This document shows positions 11,288-23,740 of a stretch of 64,000 nt of DNA, piece after piece (the stretch's first letter is position 1; every line of letters begins with the position of its first letter). The DNA is taken from positions 12,467,501 through 12,531,500 of the forward strand of contig CM044877.1 in NCBI GenBank assembly GCA_024500155.1. The letters are read 5' to 3'. The position numbers and the translations under genes are program-made. The DNA is from Chenopodium formosanum. Taxonomy: Eukaryota; Streptophyta; Magnoliopsida; Caryophyllales; Amaranthaceae. The notes below the pieces were generated by a model. It was not told the DNA's origin and did no database searches. It worked only from the letters and a program-made list of their open reading frames with translations.

Positions 11288-12153
11288 AGAGCTAACCCTT
11301 CAGGAAGTTAATACTATGACAAAACAATGATTTGATATATTAAGCAAGCTACAAATCACCAGGGTCCCCCAACTATTATGGAGGTCATGTGTAATTGAGA
11401 TATGTTAAGGTATACTTTATTTATTTATTTATTTTTTTTGTTTTAAAGAAATGTATAATAATCTTGCATTTTTTAAATAAGTGTTCCGCTATGATTTGTC
11501 ACGGAGGTTTAGAACAAAGTTTTTTTAATTACTAGATAAATCCGTTTAATTTCATATCTTTTTAAATCAAATATATTTGTTATTTTATTTGTTGTACGTT
11601 GTATATCATTTAATATTTTTATTTTAAAATAAATTGTGAATTTTCTCTCATTGGTTATATATTTAGACAAAATTCCTAATATTAAAAGATAATATATTAT
11701 ACAGTATATAATTAATTTTAACCCTTAAAATCTCATTTGCCAATTTTGTTTATGTGGCATTTGAATTATTTAATGCTAAGAGAATTTACAAATCTCTTAT
11801 TTGATTGGTTATCACTAAAATTTATAATCCTACATGGAGCGTTAAGAAAATTTTATCTTACGTGGCACTCTAAAAACTCGGGAAAAAACTTCCCTTTCTA
11901 TACACTACTTTTGTACCCAGGAGATGCTCGAGTTGTTTTGTTGAATTTTTAAATTAACTTTATTTATTTATTTATTTATATATACCAAATTTTAAAACAT
12001 ATATATCATTGGTACCAATAATGTTTGGTAAAAGGTGTATATTTCTTTTGATTTAAGATAGTTTGACGTACAATGCTATTGATTATATTTGTACTTTAAA
12101 TGATGACAAACATTTACAAAAATCGGATGTACAATAAAATATACATATGAAAT
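11288..12153. other. AT-rich non-coding
   Basis: I see no gene or clear repeat structure here. A CTTTATTTATTTATT run occurs twice (about 11416 and 11959). Confidence 0.4.
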
Positions 12154-12658
12154 CACTACAAGAAAAAGCCCATTTACCGATGGGAAATGTCTATGGCAGG
12201 TAAAATCCATCGGTAAAATTATAAATGACCGATGGTATTATCAATCCATCGGTATTTTTAAAAATACCGATGGTCTAGGTATCGGTATTTTTATTCTGAT
12301 GGCTTTTTTTCATCGGTATAATCTTATTTTTTATAAAATAATCAAAAAAATTTACCGATGGCTTTATACCATCAGTATATTAAAAAAAATTCAGAGTTAA
12401 AACCCTAGCAACTCCTCCTTATTCTTTTCCTAATCTCTTCTCAATTCCGCCTCTAACGCTGCTCTCCCCCTCTCCTCCTCTATCTGCATCTATCTCTCCT
12501 CACTCCTCAATGATACTCTCTTTCGCTCTCCTGCATGATACTCTTTTTCTCCTTTCTTTATGTTGCTCTCTTCTCTCTCCTCCCTCTTTGGTTTTTTTTT
12601 TTCGTCTAAATTTGACTTGACTTACGTCGCTCGATTTCGACAATCTAAGCTCGGAATT
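12154..12658 (+). mobile_element. Left end of a CACTA (En/Spm) transposon, truncated
   Basis: CACTACAAGAAAAAGCCC at 12154 is the hallmark terminus of CACTA elements. Within the next 220 bases the subterminal word CCGATGG or its inverse CCATCGG, with one-base variants, recurs about nine times in both orientations, like the transposase-binding subterminal repeats of this class. A CT-rich leader follows. At 12659 the element is broken by a retrotransposon LTR. The opposite terminus and transposase are not in the window, so the whole retrotransposon stack to the right may sit inside this element. Confidence 0.8.
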
Positions 12659-13147
12659 TGTAGACACCTGATTGTGTCTCCCCAAAAACCAAACCCAATG
12701 ATGAATATACCTTTCACGTCATTGATTATCGAACGAAGTGAAAATGTGAAAATTCTTGTGATGTGGTTGTTTTAATAAAAATACTTTCTTTCTGTTTTAA
12801 AAAATGTACTCTATTTATAAAAATGTCCAATCATACTTATTTTGGTTCATGTATCTTTCTCCCTTTTTCTAGCCTAGCCTTTTTACAAACACTATACCGC
12901 ATTCACGAGTTCTAGACACACCTAGCCAAGCTCAAAGTTGCCTTCACCTAGATGTGAAAGGTTGATTATTTCTAAGGGCTTGGTCTCAAATCACTATTTC
13001 AATTATTTAAATTAATTGTTTGATTTAATGTTTTCCTTGAAGTTACTAACGTGTATATTGTTTTTATAAAAAGAGATACGAGGCATCAAAGTAAGTAATT
13101 ATATTGCTACTTAATTATTCTTTTGATTTAAAAATCATGTTTCTTAT

Positions 13148-14583
13148 TGTAGACATCTACTTTTGGCCTCCTGTCCCGACAGGAAGTGAAATGACGATAA
13201 ATAAAGCCATCTTCGTGTTGGATCAAAGTGAAGAATACTTATGGATAACTGGTTAAGCCACAAATCACAAAAGACTAGCCAAAATTAAAGAAAAAGCCAA
13301 AACAAAGGTCCAGTTAACTAAAACCGATCATAATTAGGCTTAAGCCAGCGATTAAACCCTAATAATGACGAATTTAGGAGCGCTTAGGTTAAAACTTAGT
13401 GCTGCCGCAAAAAAAGCCGCACGCATCTCACAAAGTCGCGCTAGGCTGCCGCGCGCAAATATTTCAGTTGCGCGCGACACCCAGTGCAACTTTTAGAGTT
13501 ACGCTACGGAAGATTTGTAATTATTCGGAAATTATACGGAAAATATAAAATCGAATCTTACCATAAAGCCGCGCGCAAGACCAATAGTTGCGTTGCACAT
13601 AACAGCGCAACTCTATAACTTGCGCTGGGTTACCGCACGCAACTTCATCTGTTGCGCGCGACACCTACTGCGGCAGATTGCTCAAAACCCTAAACCTAAT
13701 CATTCTCTATAAATAAGAGCTTAAACCGAGGCTTCAACAGACATAAAATAACATAAAACTCCGACGAAACAACTAGTGAACTTGTGCAACCTAGCCCTCT
13801 TGTCCTAAACACTCACCCTTTCGATACTTTGTTACTACGGTGGAGGTTCCCCAACAAGAAGGTGTCCATAAGTGTTCTAAACGGAGGTCTAGCAAAGAGA
13901 AGTGGTAAATTCCCGAGCACTTAGTTAAATCACCTTTATTTTCTTGTTTAAAAGGACTTTAATTAATTAATTAATTAGTGTTGCTTGATCACCTTTAAAA
14001 TAATTAATAATCAATTCCACATAGTATCTTGCGTTAAATAAAGACTAGAATTGAATTAAATAATTGTTGGTTGATCACTTAAGCCAAGACGAATCTTGTA
14101 ATTCCTACATGAATTAGTTTTTGTAAATAAAATCAACTAACATAGTTTTAGGTATCGCGTTGTATATATTGTTTGGTGGGTAAAATTGTGAAAACGGAAG
14201 AGCTAGTAGAGGCCGTACTAGGGCTAGGATGACGATTCCCCTCTAAAAGGAACGTTATCTTAGTACCCTCGCTCCCAAACTCATTTATGGTTTATAGACC
14301 AATTTGGGCATGGGTAAACTTATGATTTGTGTTAATTATTCCATGAACTCCACATGGAAGAAAGGCATGAATGAGGTTTATGAGTTTTTCCTAAAACTCA
14401 TTGGCGACTCCTACTTATTTCTTATAAAAAAGCGTGATAATAGAATCAATTCTAATTCAAGGTCCCCTAAACAGTCAGGAATTCAAATCCTAATACACCC
14501 TAACAAGTGTAAAGTCCTAGGCTTGTAAGTGGCCAAGGGAATTTAAGGAGAGTACCCCTCATGATGGGATCACCCTCCTTACA
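13148..14583 (+). repeat. Solo LTR of a related Tat family, perfect TSD
   Basis: It starts TGTAGACATCTACTTTTGGC and ends CCCTCCTTACA. CTTAT occurs immediately before (13143-13147) and after (14584-14588), a perfect 5-bp duplication. No internal region is present, so it is a solo LTR left by LTR-LTR recombination. A GCGCGC-rich palindrome block (13425-13680) lies directly before a TATA box (TATAAATA, 13708-13715). Confidence 0.88.
13425..13680. promoter_or_regulatory. GCGCGC palindrome cluster upstream of solo-LTR TATA
   Basis: Words such as GTTGCGCGCGACACC, GCCGCGCGCAA and TTGCGCTGGGTTACCGC recur about ten times in an otherwise AT-rich LTR. The block ends about 30 bases before the TATA box at 13708. 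Its position matches the palindrome clusters of LTR2 to LTR5, but the word differs. Confidence 0.65.
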
Positions 14584-14828
14584 CTTATATTATATTAATT
14601 CCTAGTATCATGCTAGGATGCTTTTATTGCTTTCTAGTATCATGCTTAGGTTGCTTCCTATTTCTTCTGTCATGTTTGTATCATTATAGGGCTAAAGCTT
14701 TAATATTTATTGTTTAGTGACATGCTAGAATTTGTTATTAATCATGTTAGTATCATGTTTAAGATCTTACTAATGTTATTATAATGCCTTATTGAGATTG
14801 TTATTATGATGATGATGATTTGTTTTAT

Positions 14829-14830
<2 letters not shown>

Positions 14831-14882
<52 letters not shown>
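14831..14882. repeat. (TA)n microsatellite in LTR1
   Basis: About 26 TA units between the TAGTATCATG-rich part and the 3' part of LTR1. Confidence 0.95.
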
Positions 14883-14886
<4 letters not shown>

Positions 14887-15393
14887 ATTGCTTGATCACG
14901 GTATGTCTTGCAGGATTAAAAGTAATTTGTATTTGTAATCACGCTTAATTAGATAATTAATAATTTTATTTAGGCTAATGTGATTTTAATTTTAGTGGTC
15001 ACTAGTAATAGTTTTGTTTGTGCATTAATATGCAACCAACATAAATTAAACATGTTTAGGATTCAAATATTGATTGTATGTTAGTTAGAAAGCGCACATG
15101 AATATGAGAAGAATAAAGTAGAGGCCTATTTTTAGGGCAGGTTCAATCTCTTTTAGGTTGGATTTGTACCTTCATCCCCGTATATCCAGTCATGGTTCAG
15201 GACCACTATGGAGTTAGCGATCTCATGAATCGTGAAGGGGTGTAACATTCACCCTGTGAACGGTTTACAAGTTCCTAAAACTTGTTGGCGACTCTTTTAC
15301 TCTAGCTTCCTTCCCTTTGGACGCCGCCATACTTAAGTGTATGATCACAGTGGGGCTCAAGTGTGGGATGCTTGAAATATTCCCTACAGTTTT

Positions 15394-15411
15394 TGGCAAC
15401 TCCACTGGGGA
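15394..15411 (+). other. Primer-binding-site candidate, unit 1
   Basis: TGGCAACTCCACTGGGGA lies five bases after the LTR end. Equivalent sequences follow LTR2 (25580-25597) and LTR3 (31336-31353). TGG at the start pairs with a tRNA CCA end. The tRNA species was not assigned. Confidence 0.7.
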
Positions 15412-15699
15412 GGATTTCTATTTTAATTCCTAAAATTTATTTTGGCAATAATTTAGAATGAGTGGATGAGACTCAAAATGTTCTAAGTATTCATGTGCGT
15501 AATTTTGATTGATATTATTGGCATAAGCATAAAAAAGTCCGCATTGGATAGACCATTCATAATGCATAAAAAACATAGGCTTTTTACACGTAGGAAATTT
15601 GGGAAATATCTTTCACAACTAGAATCGAAATAACACTGCGAAAACTGGAAAATTCTAAGAATAAAGAGAGTTGTTGAGGCATGTAGGAACTGGCGCTGA

Positions 15700-15799
15700 G
15701 AAAATAGTTCTCATCGCAGTGCGATGGCTCTATTGTGGTGCGATGGAAATATCGCGACGCAAAAGGGCTATTGTCTCGCAATGGTCCCTGTTGTCTCGC
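15700..15799. other. Palindrome cluster in leader of unit 1
   Basis: TCGCAGTGCGATGG, GTGCGATGG and ATCGCGACGC form a GC-rich block 300 bases after the LTR. W has GGCGCC words at the matching place (31636) and unit 2 has GTCGCCTGGCGAC (25910). Confidence 0.55.
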
Positions 15800-18700
15800 C
15801 AGTGGAGGATCCAGGATTTGATTAATAGGTTGTCCCATCGTTCATCGACCGCATATAATATATCAAAAAATAATCAAAGCTTGAATAATGAACAAAAAAA
15901 AATACATGAAAAAGTTCATTTCATAAAGTAATTTAAATTCATATTACAATTAAAAAAGTACTAAATTTATTACAATTGCTCTCGACGAGTTTTCATGTTT
16001 TGATAATGATTTACAATAGAATCCATGCTAACATTGTAAAACAAATCTCTTTCTAGATAAGTAATCAAACAATCATTCAGCATTTAATCTCCCATACTAT
16101 TACGTAATTTATCTTTCACTTGCGTCATTTCGGAAAATACTCTTTCTACACTTGTCGTTGCAACGGGAAGAATCAGCACCAACTTCAAAAGTAAGTAGAC
16201 TCGATCATGAGTTTCAAACTTTCCCGTTTAAACAAGTTTCATAGAAAGTTCACTTAGACCCTTCAAATTCCAAAATCTCTCATCATTTAGAACATCAACA
16301 ATGAAATTTTCAAGTGAATGTTCAAAAAATAATAACTTGGAGCTTGAAAATTCATTGGGATAAAACTTGGCAAGTTGAACTAATTTTCTTTTGTTAAAAG
16401 AATGAAACTGATTTGTAGGATTAAAGCAAGACATACACTCAAGTAATTCCTTACTTACCTCAAGAAATCGATTTTCAAGTTCTTGTAATTGAATATCAAT
16501 GACACTTAGAAAAAATTCAACTCTAAAATGATGAAGATTAGTCACTTGTGGACATTTACCTCTATACATTCTTCTCCCAGGAACAATATATCACCCCTCC
16601 ATGTTTGGAACCTCAATGTCATATTTAGCCATAAATGAAGTGACTTTTTCCATATGTGAATCCCATCTTTCATCTCTCAACTTTTGCAAACTAGTCTTGG
16701 TTACGTCAACCATGACAATTGCATTTACAATATCTTGATCATGTTTTTGCAATGCCACAGTCAACGCATTTGTAATTCCATATATATCAACCATCAAGTG
16801 TGCCACAAACACAAAATCAAATGACATCAACAAGTGTGTAATATATTATGCTTTATTCGAATCAAGTGTATCAGACAAATCTGCAATGGAATCAAGTGTA
16901 TCAGACAAATCTGCAATGGAATCAAGTGACAAAAGTATTGAAGGATATAAATCAAGCACATTCAAAATGGTTTTAAAGTGAGATCCCCAACGAGTATCAC
17001 AAGGTCTACATAAGCCACGTTCTTGATTTAAACCAGTTCCAAATTCAATTTCACCCAAGAATAATGCTTCCACAACCCCTTGATGTTGTTTTTATCGAAG
17101 AAATTCTTTCCTCTTAGGTGAACCTCACACAAAGTTCAAGAGAGGTGCAAGTACATCAACAAAAAGACAACCACAATTTGAGTTTTTCTTAGCAAGAGCA
17201 ACTTTTGTCAATCGAAGTTGATGAGCAAAGCAATGAACAAAGTATGCTTGAGAACATTCATTCAAAATTAGAGTTTTAAGGCCATTGATTGAACCTTGCA
17301 TATTACTTGCCCCATTATAACCCTGACCTTGAACTTGTGAGAAAGTTAAAGAATATTCCATGAGTAATGACTCAATAGCAGTTTTGAGAGTCAAAGAAGT
17401 AGTATCAACAACATGCATAATACCAAGAAAACTCTCACACACTTCCCCCCTTTTATTAACAAATCTCAAACAAAGTGCCATTTGTTCCTTATCGGAAACA
17501 TCTGCAGATTCATCAGCAAGAATAGCAAAAAAACCACCATCAAGTTCATCCAATATCGCTTTAGTTGTTTCTTTTGCACAAGCATTGATTATATATTTTT
17601 GGATAATTGGAGAAGTAAGTTGACAACTACCAGGGGCCATTTTAAAAACAACTTTGGAATACTCAGGATCATGGTTTGAAAGAAGAGTTAATAACGAAAG
17701 AAATTTGCCTCTAGACAATGAACTTTCCTTTTCATCATGACCACGAAAAGGCAACCCTTGGAACAATAGTCATCTAATGGTTTCAATTGAAGCTTCCAAT
17801 CTATTACAATAGGCACTCATGGTTTCCGCTGTTTGTTTTCATAAAGCGGTGGCAATGCTACTCATTTGATTCATGAAAAAATTCATAGCAATAACAGCAT
17901 TATTGTGAGCACTCTTGTGTCCACCAACATGCTTTACAATTGTATCTCTTCTATTCCAATATCTGAAACCTCCATTAACAAAAGCATCGGCTCCCGCTGT
18001 GTTACCATCCTTAAATAGATAGCAAATGAAACAAAAGGCATCATCTTTCTCAACACTATACTCAAGCCAAGTTGGCCAAGTGTCAAACCATTTAACACAA
18101 AATTGACGTTTTTTTGGCCCGAAAAGTGTTTGAGGAAACACATGATCTTTAGGTTGACATGGCTTTCTTTGAATGTATGTTCTCCGCACTAAATCCCTAT
18201 CATTGGGATGAAAATCACACATCCTTCTTCTTTTACTGGGGTCTTGTGGAAGATTAACAATATCAAGTGCACTTAATCTTTCTTCACCAATTTGAGCACT
18301 AGGATTCGAACCACTTGGGGAAAAGATTGGCCGTCTTCATTTTGAGGGAAATTGTGAGATGGGGAAGAATGTTGTTCACTTGCATGATGTAAAGGTGTAT
18401 TTGGTTCACTTTCTTGGGAATTTTGTTCATTTTCTTGTAGTGAAGGAGGATTTGGTTTAATTTCTTGAGGAGGTAGATCATTTAGTGGATCAGAAGTATC
18501 ATTTTGTGGAGGAGGAGGATCTAAAGTAGGCACTTTTTTAGTAAAAAAAACTTGATATATCTTGAGTTGTTTTTCTTTTCATTTTGAAATTGAAGTTAAA
18601 GGTTGAATTAGATTAATCAATCTAAATAATTCTTGCTAGTTTGCTACTAAAACATATAAGTATTAAAGTATAGAACCATCTAAATAAAATAAATAAACTT

Positions 18701-19481
18701 CAATTCACAAATCTCAAATGACCAATAATTTCAATGTATATTGCAATGTTAATTCCCATAATCCCATTAATGAATAACTATACAATTAAAAAAGTAAATA
18801 ATCTATCAATTAAAAACCTTAGAACAAATAATCAATCCAAATTTCTAAAGAGTAAAGACTAAAGCAAAACCTTCAAATAATCATTTATAAACTGAATAAG
18901 AACAACAATATAAAGCTTTTAAACAATTAATTAGCATTAGGAATTACTTAGCAAGAAGTCAAGAACAATCATAAAAATACCCAAATTTGAATTTAAAAAT
19001 TAGGGATTTAATGTTAGTAAATTACCTGATTAATTAGTTTATAGAGGGCAGTAGGGGACAATGGGATAGTACTAAAGACAGGCGGAGTTGCGGTCTCACG
19101 GATGTCGTTGGCTGGCGTTGAGCAGTCTGACTTCTCGGCGTTGATAGTCGGCGTCACGAGACTCACGACAAAGCTTGTGAACGTTGTGGGTGGGTACTAA
19201 TTTTGTAAGGAGAGAGAATATGACTGATTGTTTTGTTTCCATTCAATAAATTGTTTTTTTTTAAAAAAATATAATTATTTGTAATTTAGTTCATTGGTTG
19301 GATTTACTCATTCACGTGACTTAGAGGAAATGGGTTAGGGAGTAGTTACTATTTTTTGTCAGACAATGTCTCCTTCTTCACTAATTAGTACTACGTAAAT
19401 TTATTATATTTTTGATTTTTTTTTTTATAAAATAATAGTGTGTCCTGGGATCCACCATGATAACAGGTGAGTCCGCCACTA
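15800..19481 (-). mobile_element. hAT transposon with TTF-finger/DUF4371 transposase
   Basis: The 3682-bp element starts CAGTGGAGGATCC and ends GTCCGCCACTA (inverse TAGTGGCGGAC). TGTCTCGC before it (15792-15799) and TGTCTCAC after it (19482-19489) form an 8-bp duplication with one mismatch. The uninterrupted site is preserved in the sister unit at about 25960, where GTCTCGCACCGAGTTCTTCC runs straight through. It is thus inserted in the untranslated leader of gag-only unit 1. The single gene is on the minus strand and decayed. Sequence outside the gene (18583-19481) is AT-rich and holds no other ORF. Confidence 0.9.
15970..18582 (-). pseudogene. hAT transposase (zinc finger MYM-type 1-like), decayed
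   Basis: The gene starts at 18580-18582 (MKRKTTQDISS) and its frame breaks in a T run just after. Then come a Pro/Gln-rich segment (18273-18533), a TTF-type zinc-finger region (18222-17839, with KRQFCVKWFDTWPTW and FCFICYLF), a DUF4371-like RNase H core (17766-17125, with SCQLTSPIIQKYI and ADESADVSDKEQMALCLRF), and three further blocks (17073-16846, 16833-16591, 16569-16228). The C-terminal hAT dimerisation motif LPVATTSVERVFSEM is read near 16120-16190, before the stop at 15970. At least two frame breaks and several stops separate the pieces. A 30-bp tandem duplication at 16861-16920 repeats the peptide DSIADLSDTL. The family catalyses cut-and-paste transposition; this copy cannot. Confidence 0.88.
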
Positions 19482-19489
19482 TGTCTCAC

Positions 19490-20740
19490 GCCAAGTTCTT
19501 CCAATATTGAACCAGAACTCCGCCTTCTTGCTTTGACCGAATCTAGTACTGTTTGCTTGGTTTTACTTCTTGATTGAGTTATTCTCACTTTTCTAAACCC
19601 ATATGTGTTCTAAATATGACCATAAATCTCTGGGAATTCACACTCCATCTACTCAATCGACGCTCATTGCAACGAAGGGTACATCCGAGTTTGTAGATTC
19701 ACCAAACCATGGATGCAAGTATAACTTGCGGGGTCCCATCCATACGCGCCAACCCTTCCAAAGGTAAGGCTTCCGCGCGATGCATCTGGAATCATAAACA
19801 TGGACCCTATTTGATTAACCCTTATCATTGAACTTTAGAGAACTAGAGCCATGGTTAGGTTGCAAAGTCATTGCATTATATTGTGCTTACATGACTATGT
19901 GTGCATCTTTTGCTTGTGCATAATCTATGAGTGATTTTTAGTTTGACTTGTGATTATAAATATGCTTAAACTAACTAACAAATGACTAAAGGAATTTGCT
20001 TAATTAACTTATTAATTAATTTGATCTAATAAATATGTCTAAAATGGAGTCATAGTTCCTTTGAGTTAACCCAGATTTTTATTCCCGTATACTGCATAAG
20101 CGTCAACTTTTTTTGGTCATAAATGGAGTTATAGAAATAATTACGTGTCACAAAACCTATAGATCTGTATCCCCAAGTTTTATATTTCATTTGGCGTTGA
20201 TTTCGTCTAATTCGGAGTCACAGATCAAAAGTTATGACTAAAATACTACAATCTGTCCAATTTAGTGCACATACGTGAGGTCTTAACTTAGTGTTTTTTT
20301 GAGTCTAGTAACATATTCTAGTCCCATGGTCATGACACGAGTCTTGAACATATCACTTACACTCACGAGTATTCACACACTTTGTACATACTCTTTTCAC
20401 GCCATGACCATGTCTTAGGTTCATGCATGAGTTGCTCTTTCCGTCATTTGAGTTGGAGGTCCACTTTATTCCTAATTTTTCCATATCTCTCCAGTGACAT
20501 CATATTTACACGCTCCACATGCTTTCTCCATACATGTAATTACCCCATTCTTCCATGATTTCTTCCCATCTATGCATGTTGAATTAAGTTTGAGTCAAAT
20601 AATTAATAATAAACATCCATAACTTCCCTTTCCACATCACTTGGTCAAGGAGGGAAGGGTGTTTAATCAAGACCAACACTTTCATTCAAGTACTACTCTT
20701 TGATAAACTGATTTGACAAAAGAGAAAAGCTAAGAAGAAA
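19490..20740 (+). other. Leader of gag-only unit 1
   Basis: Untranslated sequence between the hAT insertion and gag. It aligns by eye with 25960-27242 and 31740-32926 (shared words such as GGGTACATCCGAG and AGAGCCATGGTTAGGTTGCA). No coding region. Confidence 0.7.
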
Positions 20741-21856
20741 ATGACAACTCAGGAAGAAGTCAATGAACTTAGGAAAAACTTGCTAGTCTAACTGAGATGA
20801 TGAAGACCATTGCTCTTCAAGTCAATGACCCTGCAAAACAATAACAGATGGAGTGAATAGGAAAGCTTGAGAAATCTCTCCAATGACTACAAGTTACAGG
20901 GGATTAGCTCACAGGGGGTCTCGGTGGATAAGGAACTTATTCTGCAGAAGTTCAATGCCAATGACATCCCTAGATTCAAGCCAACTGATAATCATTACTT
21001 CCACTTAAGAGCTTTTGAAACAATAATGAATATTAAAGGGATTGATAGGAAGGTTTTCCACTCACTGTTTTCATTATCTTTAGAAATTGTTTGTCAACAA
21101 TGGTTCTTTTCCTTTAAAAATGAAAATACCTCTTCTTGGGATGCTATAATAAGCGCTTTCATAGATGGATACAAGTGCAACGTTCAGGTTGAAACTGAAA
21201 ATATATAACTTGAAATGTTGAAGCAAAAGGAGAACGAAGGATTTACTTCTTTCTTTAACAAGTGGAGGGAGACATCCGCTAAGATGGTTGAAGTTCCTAA
21301 TGAAAAAGAGTTTGTAAGGATGTTCATCAAGAACCTCTAAGAGAAGTATTCGAAACATTTGAAATACCAACACAACTTGAATACTTTTAAGGTTGTCTAT
21401 GACATAGGAATTAATATTAAAGACGACCTTGCAAATGAAAAAGCTGCTAACAACTCCAACAGTGTTTGGAAAGGAAAAAAGAACGACAATCCTCATTCTT
21501 TTTCCAAAAACACCTACTCTAGTAACAATAATAGTACCTTTGAGCTCAATGAAGTCTTATACATGAATAATCAAGGACCCAAAAAGCAACTAAGGAAAGA
21601 GTTCACCCCTATTGGGATGAGCTATGATATTGCTTTCGATCAACTCCATGCCAAGGGACTCATTAATCCCTTTAAACCTATTCAAGATCCCGTACCTGAA
21701 AAGATGTTGCCTAATTGCAATCCAGACGCACACTGCAAGTACTATCAAGGTAGGGGTCATACTACTAAGATTTGTTGGAAGCTAAAAGAGGCCATCCAAT
21801 ATTTGATTGATAATAACAATCTTCCCATACCTCGAGCTGGTAAGAAGACCGAGTGA
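20741..21856 (+). pseudogene. gag: Gag of unit 1 (retrotransposon capsid), broken
   Basis: The start MTTQEEVNELRK corresponds to that of W (MATQEEVNELRN). A frame change occurs after LRKNLLV, with stops soon after. Readable capsid sequence follows (FHLRAFETIMNIKGIDRKVF, SLEIVCQQWFFSF), then an N-rich linker and one CHHC knuckle (CKYYQGRGHTTKIC, where the first H is Y). The frame ends at GKKTE-stop, the place where unit 2 also ends but where W continues into pol. Other stops are visible near 21206 and 21340. Gag packages element RNA; this copy is non-functional. Confidence 0.85.
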
Positions 21857-23021
21857 GAGTGATGATAAAGCACTAGACACAAGGTGGGCTTTAACGACAA
21901 GATGTTATGACCTCTTTTTTCTTTTTTATTCCTCCTTTCCCTAATAAAGTCTAGCATAGGCACCTTTTACTTTTCTTAAATTTATAGATTTTATCCTTTT
22001 CCATACTAATAAGATGAGCATTTATTTCTTTGCATATGATCATCACATTGCATTTAAAAAAAAAATTCATGCCAGACTAAGAACAAGGTATACTAGTGAT
22101 TTGAGGCACCCTTGTAGCCATATCGTATCACTTTCACCCTTTAAAAATATAAATCCTTTCTTGATAAACTACTTTGAGCCTTGTCTCACGATAAGCCTTT
22201 CTATCTTCAACCCACATCTACCTAACCTTGGGATGGGATGGTGTACAACTTATAAAGACAAAAAGCTTGAGTGATTTTACAAAAAAAAAAAAAAAAAAAA
22301 AAAAAAACAAAACAAAACAAAAATAGCAAAAAAAGTGTACAAAAGGGCAAGTGTTCCAATGTCATTTATTTGAACACGTCTCAGATTGCGTCTTTTAATG
22401 AGTGCTCGCACCGTGCATGAGAAACATGAATGCCAAGTGAGTGATAGAGCATGATCAGGATTGCCCACACTTATTAAAAAAATGATAAAGAAAAAAAAAA
22501 GATAGCAGAAGTATAAACAAAAAAGAGTTCAAAAGTGAAAAACCTTGAGCATATAAATATAAAGATTCAAATGCAAGGTTGCACACCTTATGGGGCTTAT
22601 CTAGCATCTTGAGCCTTTTATCCCCTTCTTCTTCAACCTTTAGCATAACCACGTTACAACTCTTTAAATACCTCATTGAGGTATACACACACTTGTGCGA
22701 GGTTCGGCTAGAGCTACATTCGACCTGATTTCTGATGGATACGTAGGCAACCTCACATTGAGGTGGGGCTGTAATAAAAATGCATTTACATTCATATTTA
22801 GATTCACACATGATCATATCAAGGGATCTCTAATCCTCATCCCTATCCATTTAGAGCTAGATTTGGGGGCTTGATCCTTACATCTTAGCCTACCCAGCCT
22901 AAAAGTCACCATCATTTAACTCTATTCTAAATACTTTGCCACACACTTAGCTCTTGCGGCCTAACCGTAGTGTCACTTTAACACACACCACAAATACATG
23001 ACCAAATGATCCTTCCCCTAA
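21857..23021 (+). other. 3' non-coding region of unit 1
   Basis: It contains an A run (about 22280-22307), the conserved box at 22710-22770, and a purine tract ATTTGGGGGCTTGATCC near 22862. About 140 bases that unit 2 lacks separate this tract from LTR2. No gene is supported; short frames here are AT-rich artefacts. Confidence 0.7.
22710..22770 (+). other. Conserved 60-base box after gag, unit 1
   Basis: AGAGCTACATTCGACCTGAT, a short spacer, ATACGTAGGCAACCT, then AGGTGGGGCT. The same order of words occurs at 29239-29300 on the plus strand and at 48604-48668 and 61899-61960 on the minus strand. In every case it is just downstream of the last coding sequence of the element. Confidence 0.75.
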
Positions 23022-23632
23022 TGTAGACACCCAAATGTATCTCCCCAAAACCAAACCCAGTGATGAATACAACTCAAGTCATTTGATTATCGAGCGAAGT
23101 GAAAGTGTGAAAAGTCTAGTGATGCAGTTGTTTTTATTAAAATATCTCTGTTTCTGTTTTTGAAGTTATTTCTTTTTATACTCTATTTATGAAAATAGCC
23201 AGTCCAATTTAGTTTGGTCCATTATAAGGGTCCAAAAATATTGTAGTTGGATTGGGCTCAAAAAGAGCTTTCCAACGATATATTATAAGCCCAATTCTGA
23301 TGAATAATGAGGAAGTTATGGCTAAAATACAAAATTGGGCTCAAAATGAATTTTATATGCGGCCTAATGATCTATTGGAGGACATATTAACTATTATTCC
23401 AAAAGTTATTAGGATTGACTTTAATCTTCTAGAATAATCTAGAAGGTTCTTTTAAATTATAATGGAATTAGGATTTATTATTATATTTTAAAGAGTTTTA
23501 TTTGGAATAAAATAAGTGTTTTATGATAATACGAATCTTAAAAATGATAAACACGGAGTCTAATTACTTAATTATATTAGGTAAAGGATACCGTACAAAG
23601 CAAGTTTTTTATGTTTTAATTAGCGGCGAACG

Positions 23633-23740
23633 ACGAAGTCTTTCGCCAGACGACAGAGTCTGTCTCCTGGCGCTGGTGCCTGTATCCTGGCGTTGGTCCC
23701 TGTCGCCTAGCGCTGGTCCCTATCGTATGGCGACATGAGG
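23633..23740. promoter_or_regulatory. GGCGAC/CGCC palindrome cluster upstream of LTR2 TATA
   Basis: TCGCCAGACGAC, CTGGCGCTGG, TCGCCTAGCGCTGG and ATGGCGACATG are packed into 110 bases, about 55 bases before the TATA box. Related words (GTCGCCTGGCGAC) appear in the leader of the same unit at 25910 and 26640-26740. Confidence 0.65.

Larger units (their letters stand above)
12659..15388 (+). repeat. LTR1 of gag-only unit 1 (with solo LTR inside)
   Basis: It begins TGTAGACACC and ends ATTCCCTACA, matching LTR2 and LTR3. Its 2730 bases shrink to about 1290 when the nested solo LTR and its 5-base duplication are removed. It is shorter than its sisters because the region around 12853, which in LTR2 holds the palindromes and TATA box, is missing. 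TAGTATCATG words recur at 14600-14770. Confidence 0.85.

Noticed and set aside
12419..12658. CT-rich stretch after the CACTA terminus as a start of a host gene
   Set aside because: No coding frame with domain content follows before the LTR at 12659; it is better read as the leader of the CACTA element.
22455..22817. 120-codon minus-strand frame after gag of unit 1
   Set aside because: Low-complexity and Phe-rich; the matching region of unit 2 gives a different frame. It also runs through the conserved non-coding box.
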